Shown here: piece after piece, positions 43,101 through 51,914 of the stretch
Layout of the letters: each line of letters opens with the position of its first letter
Position numbering within the stretch: position 1 is the stretch's first letter
Source: Massilia pinisoli
GTDB taxonomy: Bacteria; Pseudomonadota; Gammaproteobacteria; Burkholderiales; Burkholderiaceae_D
DNA: 64,000 nt
NCBI RefSeq assembly: GCF_024753285.1
Contig: NZ_JANUGW010000015.1
Span: 1-64,000, forward strand
Direction of reading: 5' to 3'
Notes under the pieces: model-generated
What the model saw: the letters and a program-made list of their open reading frames with translations, nothing else
The model's database searches: none
Told to the model about the DNA's origin: nothing
Position numbers and translations under genes: made by a program

Positions 43101-43363
43101 CTGCCTTCGTTCGCGTACGAGTTGATCTCTGTGACGCCGGTAATCGCCTGCATCGGCTTTTCGAGGCGTTCGAGCAGTTCGCGCTCGCTCGTCTCCGGCG
43201 ACGCGCCCGGGTACGGAATCGTGACCACGATGATCGGGATCTCGACGTCCGGGTTCTGGTTCACGCGCAGCTTGGACAGCGCGAGCAGGCCCATGCACAT
43301 CATGCCGATGACGAGCACGAGCGTCGCGATGGGTTTCTTGACACTGAAATTGGACAGGAACAT
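40163..43363 (-). CDS. RND-type efflux transporter (HAE1 family inner-membrane pump)
   Basis: A 1,066-residue AcrB/MexB-like proton antiporter with 12 transmembrane helices in two repeats. The paired Asp of TM4 are in GVLIDDAIVVREN, and SFTLDPMLSAYW follows the first half. It opens MFLSNFSVKKPIATLVLVIG. It probably exports hydrophobic drugs, detergents or metabolites with the adaptor gene 15 bases upstream. No outer-membrane TolC-type channel gene is adjacent. Confidence 0.94.
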   Translation of the reverse strand: MFLSNFSVKKPIATLVLVIGMMCMGLLALSKLRVNQNPDVEIPIIVVTIPYPGASPETSERELLERLEKPMQAITGVTEINSYANEGSATIVLQFDFKRNLIEASDDVRNAIAGVRYKLPVEMREPVLRRVDPSAQPIMNLALSSSTLSHAEISRLAEDKLADRLRAVDGVANVQVNGSLKRELSVLLHAQKLREYNVSVSDVTNALSRQNTNAPVGKVRSELDEKGIRLVGRIEHPEDFSQIVVKRNGDTIVRLNQVADVKDGFADIESYSMRSGRSNVGISIVRSREASTVGIAKKVRAMVEDINKELPQGTKLDVTRDGGDEAQRSLNNVIESLVFGAVLTIFVVYAFLNSWRSTLITALSLPTSVLAAFIAVWLCGFTLNFMTLLGLSLAIGVLIDDAIVVRENIVRHMENGADRRTAALEGTAEIGMAVASTTFSIMAVFIPVAFMPGISGEWFRPFALTVACSVIVSLFISFTLDPMLSAYWGDPPGHHHAPKRGIEKYLAKFNVWFDHQANRYGHVIAWALHHRRWMTLIAVASFVGALALHMGFGGSAFLPKMDAGQIAIEVRTPASSSVGYAKMKMEEAAAIARTLPETKETNSSITSAGGRIYVDIGKRGQRHRTAAEIAVELRGKIARLVGAEYTVTDDLNGNGKPVQIEFTGPDSRKLMELTNAYMDKLRQVRGAVDVTLSQQDPKDELQIELDRGLANMMGISVGDAASALRVAFAGIEVGDWVDPTGETRDVAVRLAPEDRVGAENIERLPIAVNGTNTMVPLDQIAKITMGKGPSAIEHKDGKRVITVSANVEGRSNGEVTDEAMKLAKSMDFPPGYGLSLGGAGKDQAEVFTQMTIALVSGIGLMYLILVMQFGSFTAPLSVMLSLPLSLIGVVLALILTHGTLNLMSFIGIIMLMGLVAKNAILLLDAARTREAEGMDREEALMAAGRARLRPILMTTFALIAGMFPVALALGDSGQFYQPLAIAIIGGTITSTMLTLLVVPTFYDSIEIARDRMVAKFHRRAVRYTAVPAFVMTFIEAILTLVLVRLVYRTIVKVGRFALGRGRPATA

Positions 43364-43378
43364 GTCGGATTCCCCAGA

Positions 43379-44545
43379 TTATTTGGCCGGCGCCGGATTG
43401 CTGGCGGCGCTCGCCACCCGCGCTGCCGTCATCTCGACCTTCTGCCCGTCCTTCAGGCTCGAGTTCGGATGGCGCAGCACGGTGTCGCCGGCGGCCACGC
43501 CGCCCTTCACTTCGAAGCCGCCCGAGCGAGGGTCGCGCTGGCCCATCGCCAGGTCGGCCTTGGCCAGCGTGTTGCCCTTGACCTTCCATGCATACGTCTT
43601 GTCACCGTCACGCACGAGCGCGGACTCCGGCAGCATCAGCGCGTCGGACAGCTCGGCGTCGATATGGCCTTCGGCATACAGGCCGGCCACGCGCGGACGG
43701 CTTTCGCCCGCGAAGCCGACGAGCACCTCCACCTGGCGCGTGACGTCGTTCGCGGCGGGGTCGATGCGCTTGACGATGCCGCTGAATTTCTGTTCGCCGT
43801 AGCCGTTCACGCGGAACATGACGGGCTGGCCGACCTTGACGGCGGCGATCTTGTCGGCCGACACACGGCCTTCGAAGCGCATGCTCGACGGATCGATCAC
43901 CTTCAGCAATTCCTTGCCGATCGCCGCGGTGTCGCCCGGCGACACCTTGCGGTCCGACACGATGCCGTCGAACGGCGCACGCACGAGCGTGCGGGTGACC
44001 TGCTGCTGGGCGGCCACGACGCGCGCGCGCGCGGCCGACAATTCGCTCTGCGCGGAGTTGCGGCGCACTTCCGCATCGTCGAGCGCCTGGGCCGACGTCA
44101 TGCCCGAGGCGCGCAAGGTCTTCAGGCGCTCGAGGGCGCGCTGCGACTGCTCGAGCGCCTGCGTGGCGGCGCGCTGGGCTTCCTGGGCCGACATCAGGCT
44201 GTCGCGGATCGACGTCTCGTCGAGCTTGACGAGCACGTCACCTTTCTTGACCGGATCGCCGTTTTCCTTCAGCACCTGCAGCACGACGGCGGACACTTCC
44301 GCGCGCAGATCGGCCTTGCGTTCCGGCTGGATCGAGCCCGTGATCACGGGGCCGTTCGCCAGTTCGCTGCTCTGCACGGTCAATACATCCTCGGGCGCGA
44401 CGAGCAGCTGGACGGCCTTGCCATCCTTCTGTTTGCCGTCCGCCTGTGCCGTGGTGGCGCCCGGCTTGGCAGGGTCCTTGTCATGTTTTCCGCACGCAGT
44501 CAGTGCAGAAGCAATGGCAAGGAAAATTATAGTTTTGCGCAACAT
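43379..44545 (-). CDS. RND efflux periplasmic adaptor lipoprotein
   Basis: A 388-residue membrane-fusion protein with lipobox LTAC (Cys18). It has biotinyl-lipoyl halves (VLQVLKENGDPVKKGDVLVKLDE and LVRAPFDGIVSDRKVSPGD), a helical hairpin (about 125-185) and beta-barrel and membrane-proximal domains. It bridges the inner-membrane pump to an outer channel. It is the first gene of the RND operon; the promoter and operator lie at 44610-44646. Confidence 0.94.
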   Translation of the reverse strand: MLRKTIIFLAIASALTACGKHDKDPAKPGATTAQADGKQKDGKAVQLLVAPEDVLTVQSSELANGPVITGSIQPERKADLRAEVSAVVLQVLKENGDPVKKGDVLVKLDETSIRDSLMSAQEAQRAATQALEQSQRALERLKTLRASGMTSAQALDDAEVRRNSAQSELSAARARVVAAQQQVTRTLVRAPFDGIVSDRKVSPGDTAAIGKELLKVIDPSSMRFEGRVSADKIAAVKVGQPVMFRVNGYGEQKFSGIVKRIDPAANDVTRQVEVLVGFAGESRPRVAGLYAEGHIDAELSDALMLPESALVRDGDKTYAWKVKGNTLAKADLAMGQRDPRSGGFEVKGGVAAGDTVLRHPNSSLKDGQKVEMTAARVASAASNPAPAK

Positions 44546-44609
44546 TTTTTTGTTCCCCCGAGGATGGACTCGCTACCTGTAAAAATAAGAATGGAAAAGG
44601 CCAGCGGGC

Positions 44610-44646
44610 AGTATCAATGACCCTGTCCTGACCGTCAATTGACGGT
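44610..44646 (-). promoter_or_regulatory. RND operon promoter with palindromic operator over -35
   Basis: ACCGTCAATTGACGGT (44631-44646) is a perfect 16-bp palindrome. It contains the -35 hexamer TTGACG (44638-44633), which is 17 bases from GATACT (44615-44610). A dimeric repressor, for example of the TetR family, bound here would block RNA polymerase. No regulator gene is adjacent. The rest of the 227-base gap holds nothing else I can identify. Confidence 0.75.
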
Positions 44647-44772
44647 TCGGCAAAGCGCGGTTTTGGTGGGATGAACTGCAGATAGGCGGGATGAAATGCG
44701 TTTGGCCGAGTATGAATTGCACGACAAAACGGACAGGCGGACGGGGGGCGGACGTCCGCCCACTGTGCAGAG

Positions 44773-45192
44773 TTACCTGGAGAACAGGTGGTACACGAGG
44801 TTGCCCATCAGGATGCCGGTGACGATACCGCCGCCGATCTCGACCAGCGTGTGGCCCATCCGCTCGCGCAGGGTCTTGTGGCCGGTCGTGCCCTCAGCCA
44901 GGCGGTTGATCGCGGCGGCCTGGCGCCCCACGTGCTGGCGCAGGCTGTTGGCGTCGATCATCACGATGAAGCACAAGGTGACGGCCACGCCGAACGCCGG
45001 GTGGCCGATGCCCTCGCGCAGCGCGATCAACGTGGCCATGCTCGTGACGGTGGCGCTGTGGTTGCTGGGGAAGCCGCCGTTGCCGACCAGGTTGAACGCC
45101 CAGCGCCGCTGGCGCGCACTGTTGATGAGGAATTTGATCGGGCCGACCACGAGCCAGGTCAGCAAGGGGGTGACCAGGTAAGAGACATCCAT
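44773..45192 (-). CDS. Divergent PAP2 family membrane protein (DUF212/YuiD-like)
   Basis: A 139-residue integral membrane protein with about four hydrophobic segments. The signature GGFPSNHSATVTSMAT and the C-terminal GHTLVEIGGGIVTGILMG match the divergent PAP2/DUF212 family, distant relatives of phosphatidic acid phosphatases. The substrate is unknown. Confidence 0.85.
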   Translation of the reverse strand: MDVSYLVTPLLTWLVVGPIKFLINSARQRRWAFNLVGNGGFPSNHSATVTSMATLIALREGIGHPAFGVAVTLCFIVMIDANSLRQHVGRQAAAINRLAEGTTGHKTLRERMGHTLVEIGGGIVTGILMGNLVYHLFSR

Positions 45193-45390
45193 GTGAAATC
45201 CATTCGACGAAGACGGCGGGCATTATCGCAGATGCCATGTTGCGTGAGCAATTTCATGCTGACCCAACACCGGCGCCACACGGCATCCGCTGCGCCCGCC
45301 GCCGTGGGAACCGGTTAATATGCGCGGGTGTGGTGTTTCAGTCAATAATTCGGCGCTGCCGGGCGCCTTGGTGAGTCTTGGGAGAAGTGC

Positions 45391-46431
45391 ATGCAACATT
45401 TCAGGTTGTCGTTCGTGGTCGCCGCCGTCCTGCTGGCGCTGGCCGGCTGGTGGGGCTTCGCCCACGGCGGCAGTGCGGGGCTGCTGCAGGGCCTGTGGAT
45501 CGCGGCCGTGCTCGGGGTGCTCGAGATCTCGCTGTCGTTCGACAACGCCGTCGTCAACGCGACCGTGCTGCGCAACTGGAACCCGTTCTGGCAAAAGCTG
45601 TTCCTCACGGTCGGCATCGTCGTCGCCGTGTTCGGCATGCGCCTGCTGTTCCCCCTGGTGATCGTATCGGTGGCGACGGGCCTGGGCCTCATCGACGTGT
45701 GGCATATGGCGGTCGCCAACCCGGCCGAGTACGCCCGCAACCTCACGTCGCGCCACGCCGAAGTGGCCGCGTTCGGCGGCGCGTTCCTGCTGCTGGTCTT
45801 CCTCAACTTCCTGTTCGACGAGGAAAAGGAACTTCATTGGCTCGGCTGGCTCGAAGAAAAAGTGGGCCAGTACGGCACGGAAGGCCTCGCCATCCTGCTG
45901 GCGCTGCTCGCCGCGTTCGGCTGCATGAGTCTCGTGCCGCCCGAGCGCAAGCTGTCGGTGCTGATTGCCGGCATCATCGGCGTGCTCGTGTACGTGGGCG
46001 TGGACTGGTTTTCCGGGCTGCTGGAGGAAGAAGAATCCGATCCGGCGGTGGGCAAGCTGATCTCGCAGGGCAGCATCGGCGGCTTTTTGTACCTGGAAGT
46101 GCTGGACGCGTCGTTCAGCTTCGACGGCGTGATCGGCGCGTTCGCGATCACGAACGACGTCGTGATCATCATGCTGGGCCTCGCGATCGGCGCCATGTTC
46201 GTCCGCTCGCTGACCGTGTTCCTCGTGCACAAGGGCACGCTGGACGAATTCGTCTTCCTCGAGCACGGCGCGCACTACGCGATCGGCATCCTCGCGCTGA
46301 TCATGTTCGCCAGCGTCGAATACGAGATTCCCGAATGGTTCACCGGCCTGTCCGGCGTGGCGTTCATCCTGGTGTCGCTGTGGTCGTCGATCCGCTACAG
46401 GAAGCGCACGGCGCTGGAACCGGCGGCCTGA
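45391..46431 (+). CDS. DUF475 family integral membrane protein (TerC-related)
   Basis: A 346-residue protein with eight or nine membrane helices. Two acidic-aromatic motifs, [16 protein letters not shown] and [19 protein letters not shown], match the DUF475/TerC type in which paired Asp residues lie in the membrane. The TerD gene begins 35 bases downstream, and the pairing of DUF475 with a TerD protein supports a common envelope-stress or metal role. Transport of a metal ion is an inference from TerC relatives. Confidence 0.87.
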   Translation: MQHFRLSFVVAAVLLALAGWWGFAHGGSAGLLQGLWIAAVLGVLEISLSFDNAVVNATVLRNWNPFWQKLFLTVGIVVAVFGMRLLFPLVIVSVATGLGLIDVWHMAVANPAEYARNLTSRHAEVAAFGGAFLLLVFLNFLFDEEKELHWLGWLEEKVGQYGTEGLAILLALLAAFGCMSLVPPERKLSVLIAGIIGVLVYVGVDWFSGLLEEEESDPAVGKLISQGSIGGFLYLEVLDASFSFDGVIGAFAITNDVVIIMLGLAIGAMFVRSLTVFLVHKGTLDEFVFLEHGAHYAIGILALIMFASVEYEIPEWFTGLSGVAFILVSLWSSIRYRKRTALEPAA

Positions 46432-46466
46432 ACGTAACTCTCAACCGAAAGCAGAAAGGAAGCAAG

Positions 46467-47042
46467 ATGGCGATCAGTTTGCAGAAAGGCGGCAACGTCA
46501 ACCTGTCCAAGGAAGATCCGAACCTCAAGCGGGTCATCGTCGGCCTCGGCTGGGATCCGCGCTCGACCGACGGCGCCACCTTCGACCTCGACGGCAGCGC
46601 CTTCCTGCTGCGCGGCGACGGCAAGGTGCGCGGCGATGCCGACTTCATCTTCTACAACAACCTGCAGTCCGCGGACGGCGCCGTCAAGCACACGGGCGAC
46701 AACCGCACGGGCCAGGGCGAAGGCGACGACGAGCGCATCCTCGTCGACCTCACGCGCGTGCCGCCCGAGATCGAGAAGATCGCGTTCTCCGTCACCATCC
46801 ACGAGGCCGACCAGCGCCGCCAGAACTTCGGCCAGGTCGGGCGCGCCTTCATCCGCTGCCTGAACGCGGACGGCGAACGGGAGATCGCCCGCTACGACCT
46901 GTCGGAAGACGGCTCGTCGGAGACGGCGATGATCTTCGGCGAGCTCTACCGCTACGGCAACGAGTGGAAATTCCGCGCCGTCGGCCAGGGCTATAACGGC
47001 GGCCTCGGCCCCCTCGCCCGTTCGTTCGGCGTGAACGCTTAA
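46467..47042 (+). CDS. terD: TerD family protein (tellurium/stress resistance)
   Basis: A 191-residue TerD. It starts [18 protein letters not shown] and carries the calcium-binding acidic loops in [22 protein letters not shown] and [24 protein letters not shown]. The length and motifs are standard. An AAGGA ribosome site precedes the ATG. It is co-oriented with the DUF475 gene. The other ter genes (terA, terB, terE, terZ) are not in the window. Confidence 0.95.
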   Translation: MAISLQKGGNVNLSKEDPNLKRVIVGLGWDPRSTDGATFDLDGSAFLLRGDGKVRGDADFIFYNNLQSADGAVKHTGDNRTGQGEGDDERILVDLTRVPPEIEKIAFSVTIHEADQRRQNFGQVGRAFIRCLNADGEREIARYDLSEDGSSETAMIFGELYRYGNEWKFRAVGQGYNGGLGPLARSFGVNA

Positions 47043-47126
47043 GTCTGGCCTGATTGACAATCCGGGCGCTCATGTCAGAATGGGCGCGCTTCGTCACGTC
47101 CGTGACCTCAACCACCGCACACGACC

Positions 47127-47531
47127 ATGCCCAATACCCTGCCGCGCCGCGCCTTCACCCTCCTCGTTGCCGTCGTCATCGCCGCCGTGGCGCTGTTCGC
47201 CCTGTACACGTGGGTCGTGCTGCACTGGTCGTATTCGGAAGGCGAACGGGCGGGCTATCTGCAGAAGCTGTCGCGCAAGGGCTGGCTGTGCAAGACGTGG
47301 GAAGGCGAGATCCTGCTGTCGAGCATGCCGGGTGCGATCCCCGAGCGCTTCAACTTCACCGTGCGCGACGAGAACGTCGTGCGCCAGTTGCAGGCCGCGA
47401 TGGGCCAGCGGGTGCAGCTGACGTACGAACAGCACATCGGCATCCCGACCTCGTGCTTCGGCGAGACGCAGTACTTCGTCGACAAGGCCGTCGTCGGCGG
47501 CACGAACCCGGTGGCGCCCGGCAATATGTGA
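47127..47531 (+). CDS. Conserved single-pass membrane protein of unknown function
   Basis: A 134-residue protein with one N-terminal membrane helix (about 10-31) and a periplasmic part containing WSYSEGERAGYLQKLSRKGWLCKTWEGE. I recognise this as a recurring hypothetical protein but know no function. Two Cys (about 56 and 112) could form a disulfide. It lies 84 bases after terD, in the same direction. Confidence 0.78.
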   Translation: MPNTLPRRAFTLLVAVVIAAVALFALYTWVVLHWSYSEGERAGYLQKLSRKGWLCKTWEGEILLSSMPGAIPERFNFTVRDENVVRQLQAAMGQRVQLTYEQHIGIPTSCFGETQYFVDKAVVGGTNPVAPGNM

Positions 47532-47568
47532 CGTCTTGCCACACAAATGTTAGACGCAAACATTTTTG

Positions 47569-47597
47569 TTGCCGCCTGAGTCGCCCTGTCCTACACT
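47569..47597 (+). promoter_or_regulatory. Probable sigma-70 promoter of halogenase-like gene
   Basis: TTGCCG and TACACT are 17 bases apart, about 35 bases before the start codon at 47632. Confidence 0.55.
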
Positions 47598-47631
47598 CTC
47601 CTGAGCATGCATACAGACAACAGGAGACAAC

Positions 47632-49134
47632 ATGCAACAGAATGCCATCCGCAAGATCGTCATCGTGGGGGGCGGCACGGCAGGCTGGATGACCGCGGCC
47701 CCGCTGGCCCAGCGGCTCGGCAGGCGCTGCGAGATCGTGCTCGTGGAATCGCCGGAGATCGGCACCATCGGCGTCGGTGAAGCGACCTTGCCCACGATCC
47801 GCTTCTACAACAGCGTCCTCGGGCTGGACCACGCGGACTTCGTCAAGAAGACCCAGGCCACCTTCAAGCTCGGCATCGAATTCAAGGACTGGGGCCACGT
47901 CGGCAACCGCTTCTTCCACGGCTTCGGCGACTTCGGACCTCTGCTCAACGGCATCCAGCCGCACCATTACTGGTTGCGCCTGGCCCGTACGTTCGACCAG
48001 ATGCCGGCCATGGACAACTGGTCGATGGCGTCCGTGATGGCGCGCACGAACAAATTCGCGATGCCGTCGGACGCGCAACCGCAGGTCACGGACGCATTCA
48101 CGTTCGGGTACCAGTTCGACGCCGGGCTGTACGCCGCCTACCTGCGCGATTACGCAATGGCGCGCGGCGCGCAGCGCATCGAAGGCAAGATCACGGGCGT
48201 GGACCAGCATCCGGAGACGGGCTTCGTCACGGCCGTGCGCCTCGACGACGGCCGCGCGATCGGGGGCGACCTGTTCATCGACTGCTCGGGCTTCCGCGCC
48301 CTGCTGATCGAAGGCGCGCTCAAGACGGGGTACGACGACTGGAGCGAATACCTGCCCTGCAACAGCGCGCTCGCCGTGCCGTCCGCCCGCGTGGCGCCGC
48401 TCACGCCGTACACGCGCTCGACGGCGAAGGGGGCGGGCTGGCTCTGGCGCATCCCGCTGCAGCACCGCACGGGCAACGGCCACGTGTACAGCAATGCGTT
48501 CACGACGGATGAGCAAGCACGCCAGGACCTGCTCGACGGGCTGGACGGGGCAGCGCTGGACGAGCCGCGACAGCTGCGCTTCGTGACCGGCAAGCGCAAG
48601 AAATCGTGGGTCAAGAATGTCGTCGCCATCGGCCTGTCGGCCGGTTTCGTCGAACCGCTGGAATCGACCAGCATCAGCCTGATCGAAACGGCCACCGGCA
48701 CGCTGCTCGAACTGTTTCCGGACCGCGAGTTCCGTCCCGAACTGGCGAACGAGTTCAATCGGCTCATCAACAGCCGCTACGAGTCGATCCGCGACTTCAT
48801 CATCATGCACTACAAGCTGACCAAGCGCGACGACACCGAATTCTGGCGCCATTGTGCGAACATGAAGATCCCCGATACGCTCGCGGAACAGATCGAGCTG
48901 TTCCGCGAGACGGGCCGCGTGACGATCCGCGACCGCGACAGCTTCGGCCTGCCCTCGTTCGTCTCGATGTTTGTCGGCCTGGGCATCGAGCCGAAGCGCT
49001 ACGACCCGTTCGTGGACGAGGTCGACATCCGCCAGCTGCACGGGCATTTCGCCGGGCTGCGCGATCTCATTGCGCAGGCGGCGGCGAAGATGCCGGACCA
49101 TGCGGCGTTTTTGGCGTCGAACCCGAAGGCGTAA
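47632..49134 (+). CDS. Tryptophan halogenase-family flavoprotein
   Basis: A 500-residue FAD-dependent protein. The nucleotide-binding motif IVIVGGGTAGWMTAAPLA is at 9-26, GVGEATLP and the Lys region KTQATFKLGIEFKDW follow, and the halogenase tryptophan motif appears as GWLWRIPLQHRTGNG (W-x-W-x-I-P type). The length fits. An AGGAGA ribosome site precedes the ATG. Family members chlorinate or brominate indoles using a reduced-flavin partner; no flavin reductase is adjacent. The natural substrate is unknown and may not be tryptophan. Confidence 0.9.
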   Translation: MQQNAIRKIVIVGGGTAGWMTAAPLAQRLGRRCEIVLVESPEIGTIGVGEATLPTIRFYNSVLGLDHADFVKKTQATFKLGIEFKDWGHVGNRFFHGFGDFGPLLNGIQPHHYWLRLARTFDQMPAMDNWSMASVMARTNKFAMPSDAQPQVTDAFTFGYQFDAGLYAAYLRDYAMARGAQRIEGKITGVDQHPETGFVTAVRLDDGRAIGGDLFIDCSGFRALLIEGALKTGYDDWSEYLPCNSALAVPSARVAPLTPYTRSTAKGAGWLWRIPLQHRTGNGHVYSNAFTTDEQARQDLLDGLDGAALDEPRQLRFVTGKRKKSWVKNVVAIGLSAGFVEPLESTSISLIETATGTLLELFPDREFRPELANEFNRLINSRYESIRDFIIMHYKLTKRDDTEFWRHCANMKIPDTLAEQIELFRETGRVTIRDRDSFGLPSFVSMFVGLGIEPKRYDPFVDEVDIRQLHGHFAGLRDLIAQAAAKMPDHAAFLASNPKA

Positions 49135-49161
49135 AAAAAACGTCAGCGATGTGCTGACGTT
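49133..49161 (-). terminator. Intrinsic terminator of coiled-coil gene
   Basis: Read on the minus strand, AACGTCAGC and GCTGACGTT form a 9-bp stem with a 5-base loop, followed by eight T. It overlaps the stop codon region of the convergent halogenase-like gene and lies 22 bases past the stop of the coiled-coil gene. Confidence 0.9.
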
Positions 49162-49182
49162 CGCGTGAACCCGGCAGCGCGA

Positions 49183-51801
49183 TCACTCGTGCTCGCGGTC
49201 CGCCCGTTGCTTGGCGACGGCATCGGCGAGACGAATCGCGGCCTGCACCTTCGACGGCTGCTGCGAGAACCGTCCCAGCACTTCGCGTGCGAGGTCTTCC
49301 GATTCCGCGCGCTGCTTGGCCCCGGCCTGGCGCGCCTCGATCTGTTCGCGCAGCGCGGCCAGTTCCGCCACCTGCTCGTCCTGGCGCGCCGACTCCAGTT
49401 CGACGAGACGCTTCTTCGCATCCGCCATTTCCTGCGTCGCCAGCGCCGTCTTGCGCTGCATCTCGGCCGCCCGCTGGGCGTCGGCCAGCAGCGCGCGCTG
49501 GGCGTCGCGCTTGTCGATCGCGGCCTGGGCCGCCGCCTGCTCGGCCGCCTCGCGCATCTTCGCCAGCTGGGCGCGTTCGGTCTCGGCGGCGGCGCGGGCC
49601 TCGGCCGCCGCCACGGCCGCCCGTTCGGACGCCATGCGCGCCGCCGCCGCTTCGTTGGCGCCCACGTCGGCCGCCGTCTGCTGCTGCTGCGACGACAGCT
49701 TTTGTTCCAGCAGCAGCAAGGCGTCGTGCGCGACGTTCGCGGCGGCCCGCTCGGCTGCCAGCAATTCTTCCGTCAACTGCTGCTGGCGCCGCTCGTGGGC
49801 CGCGCGGTCGGCCTGCGCCTGCGCCAGTTCCGCCGCGCGCGCCGCCTGGGCGCGCTGGGCGTCGGCGACGGCTTGTTCGGCGTCGGCCTGGCGCGTCGCC
49901 TGCTCCGTGACGGCACGCTGCGCATCGATGACGGCCTGGCGCTCGGCGGCCGCGCGCTGTTCCTGTTCGGCGTGTGCGGCCAGCAGCGCCGCGTGTTCCT
50001 GTTCGGCCGCGGCGCGGCGCGCGTCGAATTCGGCCTGCTGGCGAGCAAGCGCGTCGCGGTGCGACTGCAGCAACGCGGCGTGCTCCTGTTCGAGGGCGGC
50101 GCGGCGCGCCTCGACGTCGGCCTGCTGGGCCGCGAGCGCGTCGCGCTGGGCCTGCAGGCGGGCCGCATGCTCCTGCTCCGCGGCCGCGAAGCGGGCCGCC
50201 GCCTCGGCCTGCAGTGCGGCGATCTCGCGCTGCAGCGCTTCGATCCGCTCGGCCAGCCGCGCCGCCTGCTCCTGTTCCGCGGCGGCGCGCGCCTCGGCCG
50301 CCGCCGTCAACGTGCGCTCGGCCTCGAGACGTGCGTGCTCGCGCGCCAGCGCATCCTGCTCGGCCTGCACGCGCGCGGCCTCGGCCTGCGCGGCCTCGCG
50401 TGCCTGTGCGGCGCGCTCCTCTGCAAGGCGCGCGGCCTCGCGCTCGTGTTCGACCCGCTCGGCCTGGGCGGCGACTTCCGCCTCGGCCGCCGCGTTCTGC
50501 GCGGCGCGCGCCGCCGCCGCGGCGTCGGCCAGTGCGGCCCGCTCCTCGGCGAGTTGGCGCTCGCGCTGCTGCGCCTCGGCGTCGCGGTGTGCCGCCTCCT
50601 GCGCCATGCGGTCGGCCTCGGCGCGCAGGCGCGCCTGCTGCGCCGCTTCGCGCTCGGCGTCGAGGCGCGCCTGGCTCTGCTGGGATTCCTCTTCTTCCGC
50701 CGCGGCGCGGGCCAGCGCGACGTCGCGCAGCTTGCGGTCGGCCTCGATGCGCGCCTCGGTGGCGGCGAGGATGCGCGTTTCCGCTTCGCGCCGCGCGCTC
50801 GCGGCGTCGGCCGCCATCTGTTCCAGGCGCTCGCGGTGGACGGCGGCGTCGCGCAATTCCTTCTCCGTCTGCATGCGCATGCGCAGCGATTGCGCGGCCG
50901 TCCGCTCCGATTCCACCTGCGCCTGCGCGATGGCTTCCCGTTCCTGTTCGATGTGCGCGAGGGCGCGTGCTTCCTCGAGCGCGCGCGCCTCCGCGGATGC
51001 GCGCGCGAACGCGGACGCCAGCGCGACCTGGTCCGCCCGCTCGCGCTGCTGGGCCAGTTCCAGCGCTTCGGCCTCCGCCTGCGCGAGCTTCTCCGCGGTC
51101 TGGCGCGCCGCGCGCTCGGCCCGTTCGCGCTCGCGCGCGAGGATCGCCACGCGGGCATCGGCACTGGCGCTGTAGTGCACTTCCTCGTGCGCTGCGTGCA
51201 CCGCGGCCGCGCGCTCGGCGGCCTGCAGGCGCGCCTGTTCGGCCTGCATGGCCAATGCGTCGGCCTCGCGCTGGGCGCGTTCGGCCATCTCGGCGTCGAC
51301 CCTCGCCTGTTCTTCCGCCCGCTTGCGGGCATCGTCCTCGGCGCGGGTACGCGCCTCGGCCGCGAGGCGGATCTGCGTGTCCGATTCGACGCGGGCGCGC
51401 AGCCCGGCCGTCTCCTGCCGGATCGCGTCCAGGCGCTCGGCCGCGGCCTTGGCGGCGGCGCGCAAGGTCTCGATGCGGTCGCGGTTGGCCTCGATCGCGT
51501 CTTCCGACGCCTGCGCGTTCGCGAGCGCCGCGGCCGCCGCTTCCGCATCGATGGCGGCCCGTTCCTCGGCCAGGCTGCGGGCGCGGGCCTCGGCATGGGC
51601 GCGGTTCTCGGCCGCGACGGCCGCCTTCGCTTCCGCCTCCACGCGCGCGATGCCTTCCTTGATCGCACGCTGCTCCAGATGCTCGCGCTGCGGCTCGACT
51701 TGCGGCGCCGCGTGCTCCTGGGCGGCGGGCATCAGGTCGATCGTGAAATCGGCGTCGTCGTGCTTGGCGGTCGGGTCGGTCTGGTCGGCGCGGTCGGTCA
51801 T
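49183..51801 (-). CDS. Large Ala/Glu/Arg-rich coiled-coil protein
   Basis: About 872 residues, with no signal peptide, no membrane segment and no recognisable catalytic motif. Residues about 45-800 are nearly continuous helix of Ala, Glu, Arg and Gln, with long coiled-coil or single-helix stretches such as AEAEALELAQQRERADQ and QQADVEARRAALEQEHAALL. The C-terminus (EVLGRFSQQPSKVQAAIRLADAVAKQR) is less repetitive and may be a docking end. The start at 51801 is one choice; 51822 adds seven residues. Possible roles are a cytoskeletal or scaffold protein, but I know no family for it. Confidence 0.8.
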   Translation of the reverse strand: MTDRADQTDPTAKHDDADFTIDLMPAAQEHAAPQVEPQREHLEQRAIKEGIARVEAEAKAAVAAENRAHAEARARSLAEERAAIDAEAAAAALANAQASEDAIEANRDRIETLRAAAKAAAERLDAIRQETAGLRARVESDTQIRLAAEARTRAEDDARKRAEEQARVDAEMAERAQREADALAMQAEQARLQAAERAAAVHAAHEEVHYSASADARVAILARERERAERAARQTAEKLAQAEAEALELAQQRERADQVALASAFARASAEARALEEARALAHIEQEREAIAQAQVESERTAAQSLRMRMQTEKELRDAAVHRERLEQMAADAASARREAETRILAATEARIEADRKLRDVALARAAAEEEESQQSQARLDAEREAAQQARLRAEADRMAQEAAHRDAEAQQRERQLAEERAALADAAAAARAAQNAAAEAEVAAQAERVEHEREAARLAEERAAQAREAAQAEAARVQAEQDALAREHARLEAERTLTAAAEARAAAEQEQAARLAERIEALQREIAALQAEAAARFAAAEQEHAARLQAQRDALAAQQADVEARRAALEQEHAALLQSHRDALARQQAEFDARRAAAEQEHAALLAAHAEQEQRAAAERQAVIDAQRAVTEQATRQADAEQAVADAQRAQAARAAELAQAQADRAAHERRQQQLTEELLAAERAAANVAHDALLLLEQKLSSQQQQTAADVGANEAAAARMASERAAVAAAEARAAAETERAQLAKMREAAEQAAAQAAIDKRDAQRALLADAQRAAEMQRKTALATQEMADAKKRLVELESARQDEQVAELAALREQIEARQAGAKQRAESEDLAREVLGRFSQQPSKVQAAIRLADAVAKQRADREHE

Positions 51802-51914
51802 GGAATGCTCGCTGGATGGCAAGCGGGCCCGGACGGGCCCGCACTACGATTATGCGGCATGGCTGCGTTTCGTGTCACGCCGAGCTGAATCGTGAAACAG
51901 TGGCAATTCCGCGT

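Noticed and set aside
45193-45390. Manganese (yybP-ykoY) riboswitch ahead of the DUF475 gene
   Set aside because: TerC-type genes can have one, but I could not find the conserved core or its pairing.
49165-51888. A 907-codon plus-strand frame opposite the coiled-coil gene, and further long frames in the same region
   Set aside because: It has Leu/Arg/Gly-rich antisense composition. The minus frame has coherent heptads, a terminator and a plausible start.
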